Shown here: piece after piece, positions 44,148-54,977 of the stretch
How positions within the stretch are numbered: the first letter of the stretch is position 1
Layout of the letters: the number at the start of each line of letters is the position of its first letter
Assembly: GCF_050003625.1 (NCBI RefSeq)
Contig: NC_134400.1
Location: 64,480,241 to 64,544,240 of the forward strand
Source: Haematobia irritans
Taxonomy: Eukaryota > Arthropoda > Insecta > Diptera > Muscidae
Direction: 5' to 3'
DNA length: 64,000 nt
Notes under the pieces: generated by a model
The model's database searches: none
What the model saw: only the letters and a program-made list of their open reading frames with translations
Told to the model about the DNA's origin: nothing
Translations under genes and position numbers: made by a program

Positions 44148-45241
44148 TCGAATGTGGGGTCGCCTTCTTATGGCTATTGTTTAATGGAGATGGTGATGTG
44201 GATCTTGACCGTTTGCGTCGTGCTTTGCATTCTCGAGCTAGATGTCCCGGCTTATCACGGTTATAGCATTTGATCCGAGATTTATTTGCCTCTTTCTTCA
44301 TTTCTTGCATTGCCTGCTTCATGGCCTCTTTCATCGACTCAACAACGGACTTTGATTCGTCACACTCTGTCTCTACTTTACGTACCTTGTGAATTTGAGG
44401 CCGCGCTAGCAATCTCGCAGTCTCCTGTGCAAGTGCGAATGTTACTGTTTCAGCGAATGTAGCCTTTTGCATATGTTGCACATTTTATATCAGGGTCTCG
44501 AATTCCATTGACGAAGGTCTCAATCTTGATGCGGTCCACAAGAGAATGACTCTCACCTGGGTATGTCAAAAGCACTAGCCGCTCAACTTCTGTTGCGAAA
44601 TCTTGTAGGGTTTCATTCGATTTCTGGATTCTTCCTCTCAATTCCATTCTGAAGATGTCCTGCTTGTGATCTCCGCCATACTTGCGTTGAAGTGCCGCTA
44701 TTACTTCATTATAGTTATTTCTAGAAGCAGCGGGAATGCTTTGTATCACATCAGCAGTATTGCCCTTTAATGCCAACAGAAGTTCAATTGCTTTATCATC
44801 GTCATTCCACAAATTTCTACAACCAACCATTTCGAATTGGAATTTGAAGACATCAAATGGCGTTGAGCCATCGAAAACAGAAGTTTTGATTTTTGAGCCC
44901 TCGATGACGCGCACTGGACCACCTTTAATTTCCAGCTCTGACATTTTTTTCTCGATGTGCAGAAACTTCTCATCATGAACCATAATTTTCTCATCCACGG
45001 AAAGAACTTTCTTATCCAATTCCACAATTTGATTTTCTATATGGTCCACACGTTTCTCCATGCCTTCAAAAATTTGTTGTAGTTTTTCATTGAGAATTCT
45101 AGAATTTTCGTCGAATTTTTCTTCCAATTTTCTTGAACTTGCTTCCATTTGTAGGGCATTTTCTTTCAGCAATTTTCTAGAATTTTCTTCCATTTTTCTA
45201 GAATTCTCATCCATGATTTTTCTAGAGTTTTCTTCCATCAA
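44131..45241 (-). pseudogene. Gag pseudogene of gypsy copy 2
   Basis: Begins within the ENSRK-type coiled-coil repeats, so the SAP-like N-terminus is lost. The number and order of ENSRK units differ from copy 1. The capsid region follows, with a frameshift near 44465. The zinc knuckle reads CYNRDKPGHLAREC, its second Cys changed to Arg. The end keeps the TTTAAAC heptamer (complement at 44131-44137) directly before the stop. Confidence 0.85.
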
Positions 45242-45474
45242 TAATAACTTTCATAAACGATTAATAGCTTACCAAACCATTAGTAAGTGTGGTAAGATGC
45301 TTTGATAAAACTCTTTGATAAAATTGTAAAGTGTTTGTTTTGGAAAATACCTATTAATTTTTCATTGTTTTATGCTATTTTGAAATATTCGAAGTACTTT
45401 GCATAGAATATACTTTAAGACATTTTTTATAACTTAATCTTAGTAGGCTATGAAACTGATGAAAAAACATTTAT
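45242..45474. other. Unassigned stretch
   Basis: AT-rich, with nothing recognisable. It separates the truncated 5' end of gypsy copy 2 from the nest that starts near 45475. Confidence 0.4.
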
Positions 45475-45742
45475 AGGGCTGTTTTCTTTTTGCACTGATT
45501 ACAACTTTTGTATGGCAATCGTTGCACTGGTGTTCTATCCAGAACATCTATCAGTGCAAGTCGCACCAGAGTCACCATTATATGCGATTTTTTAGTTGTC
45601 AAAATATGAGTTGGCAACTACAGTAATACTCGGAAAGAAACACATCTCAAGTGAATGTCACATACAGAGAAGAAGAAGAAACGAACATGGAAAAATGGTA
45701 AAAAGTAAATAAACAAATACTAATTTGTTTGGATTTTGAGTT

Positions 45743-45934
45743 AAGGTGAGTATTAAGTTCGAGTTTAGCCGCTAAATTCGTCGTCTTTCACGATTACATT
45801 CCTCTAATAATCCATTTTAAGGAATACAAACTTTGTGAAAATTTGCTTTGGGCTATTCTATGTATAATTTTATGCCTTTTTTGCTGATTTAGTTTTCACT
45901 TTAGCAATTAAACTCGAACTTAGTACTCACTTTT
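45743..45934. mobile_element. Small inverted-repeat transposon (GTGAGTA…GTTCGAG ends)
   Basis: GGTGAGTATTAAGTTCGAG at the left is inverted at the right (CTCGAACTTAGTACTCAC). About 190 bp, non-coding. Confidence 0.65.
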
Positions 45935-46009
45935 ACTCTCGTGGAGTTTGTAGTATTCGAACGCCTGAATCAGTAATGTTCACTTGCAGGCTACGAGCCC
46001 CGCCCCCTT

Positions 46010-46400
46010 TTTAAACCCACACTGTGGATCAGTTAGTGCATATGTTTGCAACACCCAGAAGGAGACGAAACATGTAGTTATTATTGATGTAGGACGGATG
46101 GTATTGAAAATGGGTTATATCGGACCACTTTTACGTATACCCTCCATATAAACGGACCACCAGAGCCTCTGGGAGGAACAAAAGTTATCCGATCCGGTTG
46201 AAATTTGGTACGTGGTGTAAGTATTAGGTCTCTAACAAACATGCCCAAATTGGTCGATATCGGTCCATAATTATATATAGCCCTCATATAAACCGATCCC
46301 AAGATTTGACCTCAGGAGTACGTGGGTTAGTATATTGTCTCTAACAGCCATGCAAAAACTGGTCCACATCGGTCTTTAGTTAAATATAGCCAATGGCCAA
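46010..46400. repeat. Dispersed fly repeat (CAACACCCAGAAGGAGACGA type)
   Basis: Contains GTTTGCAACACCCAGAAGG and repeated ATCGGTCCATAATTATATA-type phrases at about 120-base intervals. Common in muscid genomes from memory. Non-coding. Confidence 0.55.
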
Positions 46401-47113
46401 TCACACAACATTTGGTCCATATCGCCAAAAATAATCTACGAAATCTGTATTTCTATAGAAAATTTTTTAATTTTTGGTGAGTTAGAAACTTGGATGCCTA
46501 CATAACACTACCGCCAACATCACACCAAAGGATAATTACAAACGATTAAATACACGTTCGCATGCCTTGGGCAGGTGAGAAATCATTTGTTGAGCCTCAA
46601 AAAATGGATAATATAGAAAAGAGGATTACATACACGCAGACATTTCGTGTATTTGCATGCCATGACTATAACAAAGCCTATAACTAATCCAATAATTAGA
46701 AGCTTTTTACAATCTTCTTTAACAAGTAAGACGAAAGTCATTTATTATTTATCGTTTTAATAAAAAAAAATAAACAAATACGAAATAGATATTGTTTTCG
46801 TTTAATATGATATAAATGAGAAAGAGAAATATGTGGTGGTGAATTAAAGCCCTTAGAACAATTGAAGAGCTTGATATAATATCGTATGGATTTATGGTTA
46901 TTCTTTAATGAACTAAATGTAGCAACATTTTTATTTATTTTTTATGAATTACGTCAATGTACCAAGGCCAAAGGGCTAATTTGGAACAATATCAGTAATT
47001 ATAAGTCCATATGATAGGAACAATTTAAATGTGTAAAGAGGAGAGCAGCAAGTGCAAGAAAGAGATACATATAATAAAATTTGGTATTGTATATCTAATT
47101 AGAAACTGGCACT
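46401..47113. other. Unassigned stretch
   Basis: No gene. Ends at the GGTTCAAG target copy of the hAT-like element. Confidence 0.4.
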
Positions 47114-47423
47114 GGTTCAAGAAGGGCTGTGGAGGCGGAGTCTGAAGTTTTTGCTGGAGCCGGAGTATCAAAAATTTTGCTCGACTCCGACTCCGGCTAA
47201 ACTAAATTTTTTAAAACACTTCATATTTTTGTTAGTAAGCACGTTTGTACGAAAATTAGTTTCCATTGCGTTATTTATTCGAGCAATGTACGGCACGACT
47301 GTAAATGATATCAACTTCCAATTACGGAGATCATTTTATGTTTCCTAGAATGTCAGCATATGGGCCGAAACGATCCATTTTAATGCCCATATAAATTTAG
47401 TTGAAATATTGACAGAAACTTTT

Positions 47424-47713
47424 TTCAAAGTTGTTATTATAGAAAATTTTGTCAAAATTTTATTACTATAGAAATATTTTGTTCCTATAGAAAATTTAGT
47501 CAACATTTTATTTCTATAGAAAATTTAGTCAAAATTTTATTTCTGCAGAAAATTTTGTAAAAATTTTATCTCTATAGAAAATTTAGTCAATATTTTGTTT
47601 CTATATAATATTTTGCAAAATTTTATTTCTACAGAAAATTTTGCAAAATTTTATTTACTACACTTTTTCAAAATTTTATTTCTATTGTAATTTTGTCAAA
47701 ATTTTATTTCTAT
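47424..47713. repeat. AAAATTTT minisatellite, left part
   Basis: About 30-bp degenerate units built on ATAGAAAATTT(T/A)GTCAA and AATTTTATTTC. The other part is 59304-59702, on the far side of the LINE insertion. Confidence 0.75.
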
Positions 47714-47776
47714 AAGGTTAGGTTAGGTTAGGTTAAAGTGGCAGCCCGATTAAGATTCAGGCTCACTTAGACTATT

Positions 47777-49202
47777 CCCAATAAACACAAACGTTTGAAA
47801 AATGCTAAATTTCAACAATTTTTCAAACATTTTTTCAAAGGATTAGGGTAATATTCAAGTTGAGAAATTGTTGAGAAAATCGCGTTCTCAACAAAAAACA
47901 GACATTACCCTCAACAGTGAAATTCAACACATTAGCAATAATATCCCAAGTGTTATCCTCAAATTGAAATGCATCGCTACTCAATAATTTGTCAAACAAT
48001 TTTCGATGCGAGTCAAATTCAAAATTAACATCGTTGCAAATACTTTTCAACCTAAATTTGTATGAATGATATTCCCACTTCAAATTGAAAGTCAAAGCCA
48101 AAATTCTATGGATTTTGTACAATTTATTCATTTTCATCAAAATAAAATATATAATAATACACTACACTACAATACCAATTGATAAATAATAATCTTATTA
48201 AACATATCAACAAATAAGAACAAAAACAACAAAAACAACAAAACTTTAAATATCTTAAACATTATTAGTAAACACTTTTGCATAATTCGATTTCCTTCCT
48301 TTTGGTGTCATAAAACAGCATTAAAATTTATTAACATGCGGGCAATTTGAAATTAGGAACGTACTGAACCGCGTGTTAGAATTGATTTCCAGCAGGAATT
48401 CACAAAATATCCATTTTAAACTGATAATAGCATATGAATTAAACTGACGATGTGATGCACTTTTTCATCCAGAAGTTGTTGATTTCAACAATTTGTTGTT
48501 TTTAACAATTTTAATTGGTTGCACTTGTTATGTTTCTGAAAACTTTTTCTTGACGATAAGCCACTCATTTTTCATAAGTCAGCTTCTTAATGTTTGCAAG
48601 AATGTAGCATCCAAAGATTTTAGTTTTCTGCAATGAGATATAAATTAAGTGACTTCTCTAAAGTGTTGCTTTAATTGTTCATATTGACGTTCCAATTATT
48701 ATAAACTATTTGAAGCAGTTCCAGTTAAATGTCCACCATTTTTTCGTCGTTCAGCTTTTTAATGTTTTCAAGAACGTAGAATCCATAATTTTAGTTTTCT
48801 GCAAAGAGATATACTTTTAGTGACTTCCTTAAAGTTTTATTTAATTTTTTATTTTCGCTTACCCATTTTTATAAACTATTTGGTTATTTGTCTAAAATTT
48901 TCCATTTCTTTTATTTCTTGCAATTGACCACGAACTTCGTTGCACAAATACGTATTGAAAACCACATGGTTTTTTCGTTGCATTTTAGGGTAGTGTTTTG
49001 TCAAAGTTTTCTCATATTATCTTCAACACCTTTTCAAAGATTTCGTCAACATTTTTGCAAATTGGAAGTAATTCGCAAACAATTTGAAGATGTATTGAAG
49101 ATGAGCTATTTCAAGTCAAGTTGAATTAATGTTGAAAATTATATTTACCCTTAAACTGAAAAGTTGTTGCATTTGAAAAACGCTCATCCTGTGTTTATTG
49201 GG
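47777..49202. mobile_element. CCCAATAAA-type transposon, copy 2
   Basis: 1,426 bp, ends CCCAATAAACAC and GTTTATTGGG, flanked by TT (47775-47776, 49203-49204). The empty site ACTATTCAGTCC is known from the other LINE and SINE copies. Closely similar over its length to 21389-22825. Confidence 0.75.
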
Positions 49203-49255
49203 TTCAGTCCATTGTGATACCACATTAACTAAAAGTACCTATTACACCTTCTCGA

Positions 49256-51562
49256 TTATTTTCTTCTGTTGAACCAACCAGATTGTTCCAAAAACATTAG
49301 CAGACTGCTTAAGTTAACGTTTTCCAGGTCCGCTAGTAATCTGAAGCTATATGCCCCTAAAATTTGCTTACGCCTTACACAAAATGCAGGACACTCACAC
49401 AAGAGGTGTTTTATTGATTCCTTTTCCTCCGCATCATGACAGCTCATACAATAGTCATTATACTTCGCACCAATAGTTTTTGCAAAATCGCCTATCAGGC
49501 AGCGACCCGTTATAGCAGATATCAGGAGTGATATCTGCCGTCTCGAGAACACTAGCATATCTAGTGTGCGGTTTAAGTTTAAATGGGGCCATATTTGCTT
49601 GGTGTCGTTACAACCCTTACAATTCTCCCATCGAATATTTGCCATCATGACAGCCTTCTCACGCAGTAAGAGGTTGCAGGTAGCCAGAGGCACACCAACA
49701 GATTTTAGTTCCCCTGTAAGGTAGTTCCTAGCCTTGCTAGCACATCTGCTTCGCAGTTCCCCGGTATGTTCCTGTGGCCAGGCACCCATATTAGGTGAAT
49801 ATTGTACTGCTCAGCCATCTCATTGAGAGATTTGCGGCAGTCGATGGCCGTTTTCGAGTTGAGGAACACAGAGTCCAAGGATTTTATTGAAGGTTGACTG
49901 TCTGAGTACATATTAATGCCAATATTGCTTGGAGCATTACTTCTCAGCCAATTCACCACTTCTCTTATTGCTAATATTTCAGCCTGAAAAACACTACAGT
50001 GATTAGGTAATCTTTTCGCTATTCGAAGTTCCAGATCTTTAGAATATACTCCGAAACCCACTTGGCCATCCAATTTGGAGCCATCAGTGTAGAAATCTAT
50101 ATATCTTTTATTCCCCGGGGGTCCGTGTACACCACGCCTCACTGTTGGGAATTAGAGTCTCAAACTTTTTGTTGAAAAGTGGACTCGCCAGTGTAATCCA
50201 CTACGTTGGGCACATCTGGCATTATTTTGAGGACCGAACTGTGACCGTAACTTTTTTCCGACCACAGCGATAGCTCGCGCAACCGCACAGCCGTTGTTGC
50301 AGCTGACTGTTTGGCCAAAATGTCTAAAGGCAATAGATGCAGTATGACATTAAGGGAGTTTGTTCCTGTCTTGCTGAATGCACCTGAGATACACAAGCAC
50401 GCCATACTCTGAACTTTGTCTAAACTTGTCGGCTGGTGAAGTGCCGGCCACCAGACTACAACGCCATATAGCATTATAGGTCTAACCACTGCCGTGTATA
50501 GCCAATGTACAATTTTTGGTTTTAGTCCCCACTTTTTCCCTATTGCCTTTTTGCACGAGAATAAAGCTACCGTTGCTTTCCTCGCCCTTTCTTCAATATT
50601 AAGCTTAAAGTTCAGCTTCCTGTCCAAAATAACGCCAAGGTATTTTGCACACTCCCTAAAGGGAATTTCAATACCCCCTAAGGAAATGGGCCTAAACGTG
50701 GGAGTTTTGCGATCTTTGCAGTACATGACTAGTTCTGTCTTTGCAGGATTTACCCCAAGACCATCATCTTTCGCCCATTTCTCAGTCATCCGGAGGGCTC
50801 TCTGTATAATATCTCTAACTGTTGATGGGAATTTTCCCCTGACTGCTAGCGCCACATCATCTGCGTATGCCACCACTTATATCCTTTCTTTTTCTAGGGA
50901 AACCAGAAGGTCGTTTATAGCAACATTCCAAAGAAGAGGTGATAGAACTCCACCTTGAGGAGTGCATCTGTTCACATAGCTTTGTATGTTTGCTTGTCCT
51001 AGTGTGGCTGAAATGCGTCTCTTCCTTAGAAGTTCGTCTAACAGCCTAAGTATACCTGGATCAACATTCAGAGTTGTCAGTCCATTTAATATCGAGCTCG
51101 GATGGACGTTATTGAACGCCCCTTCGATGTCTAGAAATGCCACGATTGTGTATTCTTTGACAGATAGTGAGCTTTCAATAAAGCTGACTAGTTCATGTAA
51201 TGCGGTCTCAGTAGACCTGCCTTGCGAGTATGCATGTTGTCGTTTTGAGAACAAACTTGAATCGACGCAAGTTCTAAGATAAATAACTATCATCCTCTCC
51301 AGAGTCTTAAGTAGGAATGATGATAAGCTGATTGGTCGGAAATCCTTCGCATTCGAGTGAGAGGCTTTTCCCGCTTTAAGTATGAAAACGACCTTTGATT
51401 CTCTCCACTTTCGTGGAATATATGCTAAGTTGATACATCCTATATATATCGCCGACAACCAGGGGATAATTCTGTCAGCCACCGCTATTAACTCCGCCGG
51501 AGTAATTCCATCAGGTCCGGGGGATTTGAATGATCCAAAGCTATTTAACGCCCATTTTATTC
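49256..51562 (-). pseudogene. LOA/I-like LINE ORF2 pseudogene, copy 2
   Basis: Reading leftward: the RT part starts near 51482 (ADRIIPWLSAIYIGC), with FLDIEGAFNNV, PQGGVLSPLLWN and AYADDVALAV (near 50865). RNase H follows (FYTDGSKLDG, FQAEILAIREV, YSDSQPS). The C-terminal zinc region survives here (CMSCHDAEEKESIKHLLCEC), unlike copy 1, and ends at 49256. Frameshifts lie near 50877, 50150 and 49750. The endonuclease and ORF1 are missing. Confidence 0.85.
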
Positions 51563-51991
51563 TGTAGTGTAAACGGTATTATATGTATGAATCAGCTGTT
51601 AAGTAGTTTTAGAATAATTGTATTTTTAATCAGCTGTTTAGTTATAAGTTTAGATCATATGTTATGTTTAAGGATTGTTGTTTATTTTTAAGGATAAATA
51701 TGAAAAAAGAATTCGAAATTATAAATACCGTTATTTAAGTATAAAAGATGAACAATTTTCAATAAAGTCAATCATTCAGTTTTGAAAGCCTAAACCGGCA
51801 TTTTCTATTTAAATAATTATTTTTGCTGTGGCACCTGGTTGTGCCTGCAAAGGAAAACAAAAACCCTTTTTCTGCCCGTGGCGTTATTAAGCGCCGGCAA
51901 ACCCGATAGGCAGGCAATTTAAATGTAAAACACAACAAGAATTCCACACATCTTCATCCACAACACAAAAATATAAACGACGAACATTACA
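51563..51991 (+). repeat. 5' LTR of 412-like element
   Basis: TGTAGTGTAAACGG to GAACATTACA. TATA-like TATAAAAG at 51740-51747, AATAAA at 51761-51766. Confidence 0.92.
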
Positions 51992-52317
51992 TGGCGATCC
52001 TGCCCACATCGGACCAAAAGCTGCTGCCAAAAGAGGAAGCTACTCCAGCTGCGTTGAACGTAGGCCCAAGGAAACTATCCATTGAAGATTATTTAAAGAG
52101 ACAGCAGCGAGCTGTGGAAGAGCGACTGACCCGTATACCACCGACACAAAAACCCAAACACAGAAGAGGTGGAAGAATTGTGCGATTGCGTCGGGAGCTG
52201 GCTGCATTGAGAGAACTGGTGAATGCAGATCCACCACCACCTTGGAATCGTGCATGCGAAATTTGGCAAAGAATTATGAGCTTGAGACACAGATGCCAAA
52301 GAAAAAACCAACAATGA
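51991..52317 (+). CDS. Leader ORF starting on the LTR/primer-site border
   Basis: A 108-codon frame whose ATG uses the last base of the LTR (A, 51991) and the first two bases of the primer site (TG). Its first codons are therefore fixed by the tRNA-Arg complement (TGGCGATCCTGCC, 51992 onward; Arg-ACG match from memory). The product is basic, with KPKHRRGGRIVRLRRELAAL suggesting RNA or nucleic-acid binding. Small leader frames of this kind occur, as I recall, in 412/mdg1-type elements. Gag starts 0.6 kb further on. Function unknown. Confidence 0.6.
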   Translation: MAILPTSDQKLLPKEEATPAALNVGPRKLSIEDYLKRQQRAVEERLTRIPPTQKPKHRRGGRIVRLRRELAALRELVNADPPPPWNRACEIWQRIMSLRHRCQRKNQQ

Positions 52318-52640
52318 AACAATAAACACCGTACAAACACCATAAAACACAACACTGATATACATTTTGTATATGTATTACATATATTTATTGAAATACA
52401 AAAATCACAATGAATTAAAATTTTCATTCTTAACACTATGAAATAATTTACAACCGGCAGAGATTTATTATAAAATTAAATGAAATATTTGTAGAACACA
52501 CGCGAATGTAAAAATAATCGTCATCAAAATACGAAAGTAGAAGTAAAACGTCAAATATTATGAATGGCAATCGATTATCGAATACTAAATAATCGATTAT
52601 AACGTAAAAGAGGGTTTACACTGGATAGGGTTGTAAAATA
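52318..52640 (+). other. Leader region of 412-like element
   Basis: Non-coding, AT-rich leader between the small ORF and the motif array. Contains ATCGATTATCG/AATCGATTATAA phrases near 52570-52600. Confidence 0.5.
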
Positions 52641-52641
52641 T

Positions 52642-52774
52642 TTGCTGTTCACACTTAAAGTTTGTCGTTCACATTGTAAAATTTTGCGTTCCCACTTGTG
52701 TTTTGCATTCACACTTGAATATAAATTTGCGTTCCCACATAAAATCTTGCATTCACATTTTAATGTTCACACTG
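52642..52774 (+). promoter_or_regulatory. Seven-copy TTGC(A/G)TTC(A/C)CACTT motif array
   Basis: Copies start at about 52642, 52662, 52684, 52703, 52727, 52747 and 52764, spaced 17-24 bases (mean about 20-21, two helical turns). The best copies are TTGCATTCACACTT and TTGCGTTCCCACTT. Position between LTR and gag matches that of the Su(Hw) insulator array in Drosophila gypsy, whose sites share a TTGCAT-type core. A protein-binding array is plausible; a chance minisatellite is the alternative. Confidence 0.55.
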
Positions 52775-52915
52775 GAATAATATATATTTGAATTTCTAAG
52801 ATTTTAAAGGAAGTCAAATGGTAGAAAAAGAAAAGTGTACAATATAATAGAAATAGTATGATAAGAACATTGTATAGTAACAAAAATAGTATTATAGAGA
52901 AGAAAAATTGATTTA

Positions 52916-53126
52916 ATGGAAAAGTTAAAAGAGTATATAAAGGAATTAGAATTATTGAAATCCAATTTAAAGAAAAGTAAAAATAAATTGTTTGCTGCAA
53001 ATTATAAGGAAACTAAATTAGAAAGATTAAAGACTTTGCAGGATACGGTGAATGATACTGTTTTTGATTGTAAAGAATTAGCCGAATTGAAAGTAAAGTT
53101 TTTTGATTTGAAGGAGGAAGTTGAAT
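52916..53126 (+). pseudogene. gag: Gag N-terminal piece of 412-like element
   Basis: ATG at 52916 opens a Lys/Glu-rich coiled-coil-like stretch (MEKLKEYIKELELLKSNL). It runs into the small transposon at 53129 and stops soon after. On the far side (53919 onward) the same frame is open again and continues to MAQFDISM at 53973, so this was the natural start of gag before the insertion. As it stands only a short truncated product can be made. Confidence 0.75.
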
Positions 53127-53128
53127 TA

Positions 53129-53916
53129 CCCTGCTAACATTTTTTGAATTTGGGGGCGCTTCTGAGAATCCCCAGTACGTCGAAAACATCATATACGATA
53201 TCAAAAACTCGTCGGAAAAGCGCCGTCACTATTGAGAAGTTGTACCACGCCAAGTTACTACAAAAAGGTTTCGCATGAGTGCAATTATTAGGTGCCTTTA
53301 TAGATCAATTTAGAACGACGCCAATAAGAGACCCTCCAAACAATCAGAAAAAGCACATTTTAAGATAGTGGTAAAAGAATCATTGTGGTCGAGTAAAACA
53401 CGTTTGTTTAGATATTTATTAATTTGATTAATCATTTACAAATTCTTAAAAATATAACATTTATACCACTATCACATCACATTTAACATAATTTTTTGCA
53501 TTAATGATGATGTAGAGTTACAAGTAGCGAGTTACATGTTACAGCGTCTATCAGCCAGTGTTTTTATTCGATGGAGGCAGCGTGTCTGTAAAATATTTGA
53601 AAAACAAACACTTTATTCCATTTGGAAAATCAAAAATTGTTCACCAATATACCTTTCACAATTTTAATCGTAAAATCTATGTTTTCAGAACTTTATTTTC
53701 GTTTTTATTTAAATAAAATATAACAAGCTGGTTGCGCTTGGCGTTTAACAAAAAATAAAATGGCTTTTGTAAAAGTAGTGATGGCAAAATACATGTATGA
53801 AGTACATTTTGTACTTTATGATATGCTGCCCCCCATCACAGTAGGATGGTTGTAGTGACATTTACGAGTCTGTGGTAGCGATGAAGATGAAATGGAACTT
53901 TGAAATGCTGGCAGGG
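53129..53916. mobile_element. CCCTGC-type small transposon, copy 2, inside gag
   Basis: 788 bp, ends CCCTGCTAACATTTTTTG and …GAAATGCTGGCAGGG, flanked by TA (53127-53128, 53917-53918). Similar to 38373-39128. No transposase frame. Confidence 0.85.
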
Positions 53917-53972
53917 TACTAATTGAACAAGTTAAAATAAAAGATATCAAGGATATAAGGAATTTACCAACT

Positions 53973-54977
53973 ATGGCTCAGTTTGATATATCAATGGTGG
54001 GTAAAAACCTACAAGTATTTAAGGGCTCGTTCAACTATTTGGAGGATTTTATTGCGCAGTCAGAATTGCTGCATGACCTACTACGAGATGAAGATAAGGA
54101 AATATTCGTTAAGTACGTCTACAATTTCAAACTTGCGGCTCAAGTAAGGAGCACTTTAGGCCGATCTAATAGACCGACTACGTTCGCGGGTTTAAAAAAA
54201 GCATTGGAAGACGCTTACCCTAATCCTAGGTCAATACAACAAATTTTAACAGAGTTAGGAAATACGAAACAGGGCAATTCTAGCATGACATCATTTAGGG
54301 AGAAAATTTCGGAACTTAGTGATGAGCTCAGCAGGTTTGAAATAGGAAATTTAACAAATCCGACTCAGGACATTAAGGATGCCATTTACAAGGCAAATGA
54401 AAATATAGCGTTAAATGTTTTTATGAAGGGTGTAAATTCGGAATTTAAACCGATATTATTGGCTAACATGCCGTCTTCACTGGCTGAGACTACTCAAAGG
54501 TGTTTGACAGTTGAGAAAAGCTTAGGTATGGAGACGAGACAAGTTTTTCCGGTTCGTAGGGCTAGTGGAGGTAATACGTATCACAGGAATAGATATGAAG
54601 GAAATAACAGGAGCAATACGAGGTACGGTAACCCAAACAACAGATACGATAAAACACATAATACTTGCAATTATAGACACAATGACACTAACGATTACCG
54701 CGGTGGTAACAGATATAATATGGGCATGCAAGAAAAGCAAAGAGGAAACTCTCGCCACGTTAATCGAGATAATCCGCAAAATCATAGTAATTACACAACA
54801 TATTCTAATGGAAATGGCAATAACAACAATAGTGTTGGAAGTCGCAATTTTGGTGGCAGAGGCCGTACATATACAAACAGTAGTGGAAGAAACTTTCGAG
54901 TTTTTCCTTGTACGTGTGAACAGGAAAACTCCAATGGCCGGATGACGCAGGATGTCATCCAAGAGGCCCAAAATTAA
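53973..54977 (+). CDS. gag: Gag main part of 412-like element
   Basis: An open frame of 334 codons from an internal Met. The capsid-like region has PTTFAGLKKALEDAYPNPRS and MTSFREKISELSDELSRFE; an Asn/Arg/Gly-rich tail (about residues 195-310: NRYEGNNRSNTRYGNP) replaces a zinc knuckle and probably binds RNA. The natural gag start lies upstream, beyond the 788-bp insertion, so normal Gag is lost. Pol overlaps in the -1 frame from 54920. Within the overlap (54920-54977) I see no perfect slippery heptamer; GGAAAAC at 54923-54929 is the nearest. Confidence 0.8.
   Translation: MAQFDISMVGKNLQVFKGSFNYLEDFIAQSELLHDLLRDEDKEIFVKYVYNFKLAAQVRSTLGRSNRPTTFAGLKKALEDAYPNPRSIQQILTELGNTKQGNSSMTSFREKISELSDELSRFEIGNLTNPTQDIKDAIYKANENIALNVFMKGVNSEFKPILLANMPSSLAETTQRCLTVEKSLGMETRQVFPVRRASGGNTYHRNRYEGNNRSNTRYGNPNNRYDKTHNTCNYRHNDTNDYRGGNRYNMGMQEKQRGNSRHVNRDNPQNHSNYTTYSNGNGNNNNSVGSRNFGGRGRTYTNSSGRNFRVFPCTCEQENSNGRMTQDVIQEAQN

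Larger units (their letters stand above)
39758..45241 (-). mobile_element. Ty3/gypsy copy 2, decayed and interrupted
   Basis: A minus-strand relative of the complete element at 2.95 kb. It lacks the 5' LTR, primer site and first part of gag (truncated at 45241). Pol carries at least two deletions. The 3' LTR survives in pieces (39758-40084 and about 40855-40913) around a Penelope-like insertion, with about 165 bp missing. By eye the LTR differs from copy 1 at about one base in ten, so this is an older insertion. Confidence 0.9.

Noticed and set aside
44131..45020. Open frames opposite to gag and pol (for example in 44.0-45.3 kb and 5.2-8.4 kb)
   Set aside because: They mirror the coding strand of recognised gypsy genes and have no motifs of their own.
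54920..54977. A clear slippery heptamer for the 412-like gag-pol overlap
   Set aside because: No X XXY YYZ heptamer occurs in the correct phase; only weak candidates such as GGAAAAC.
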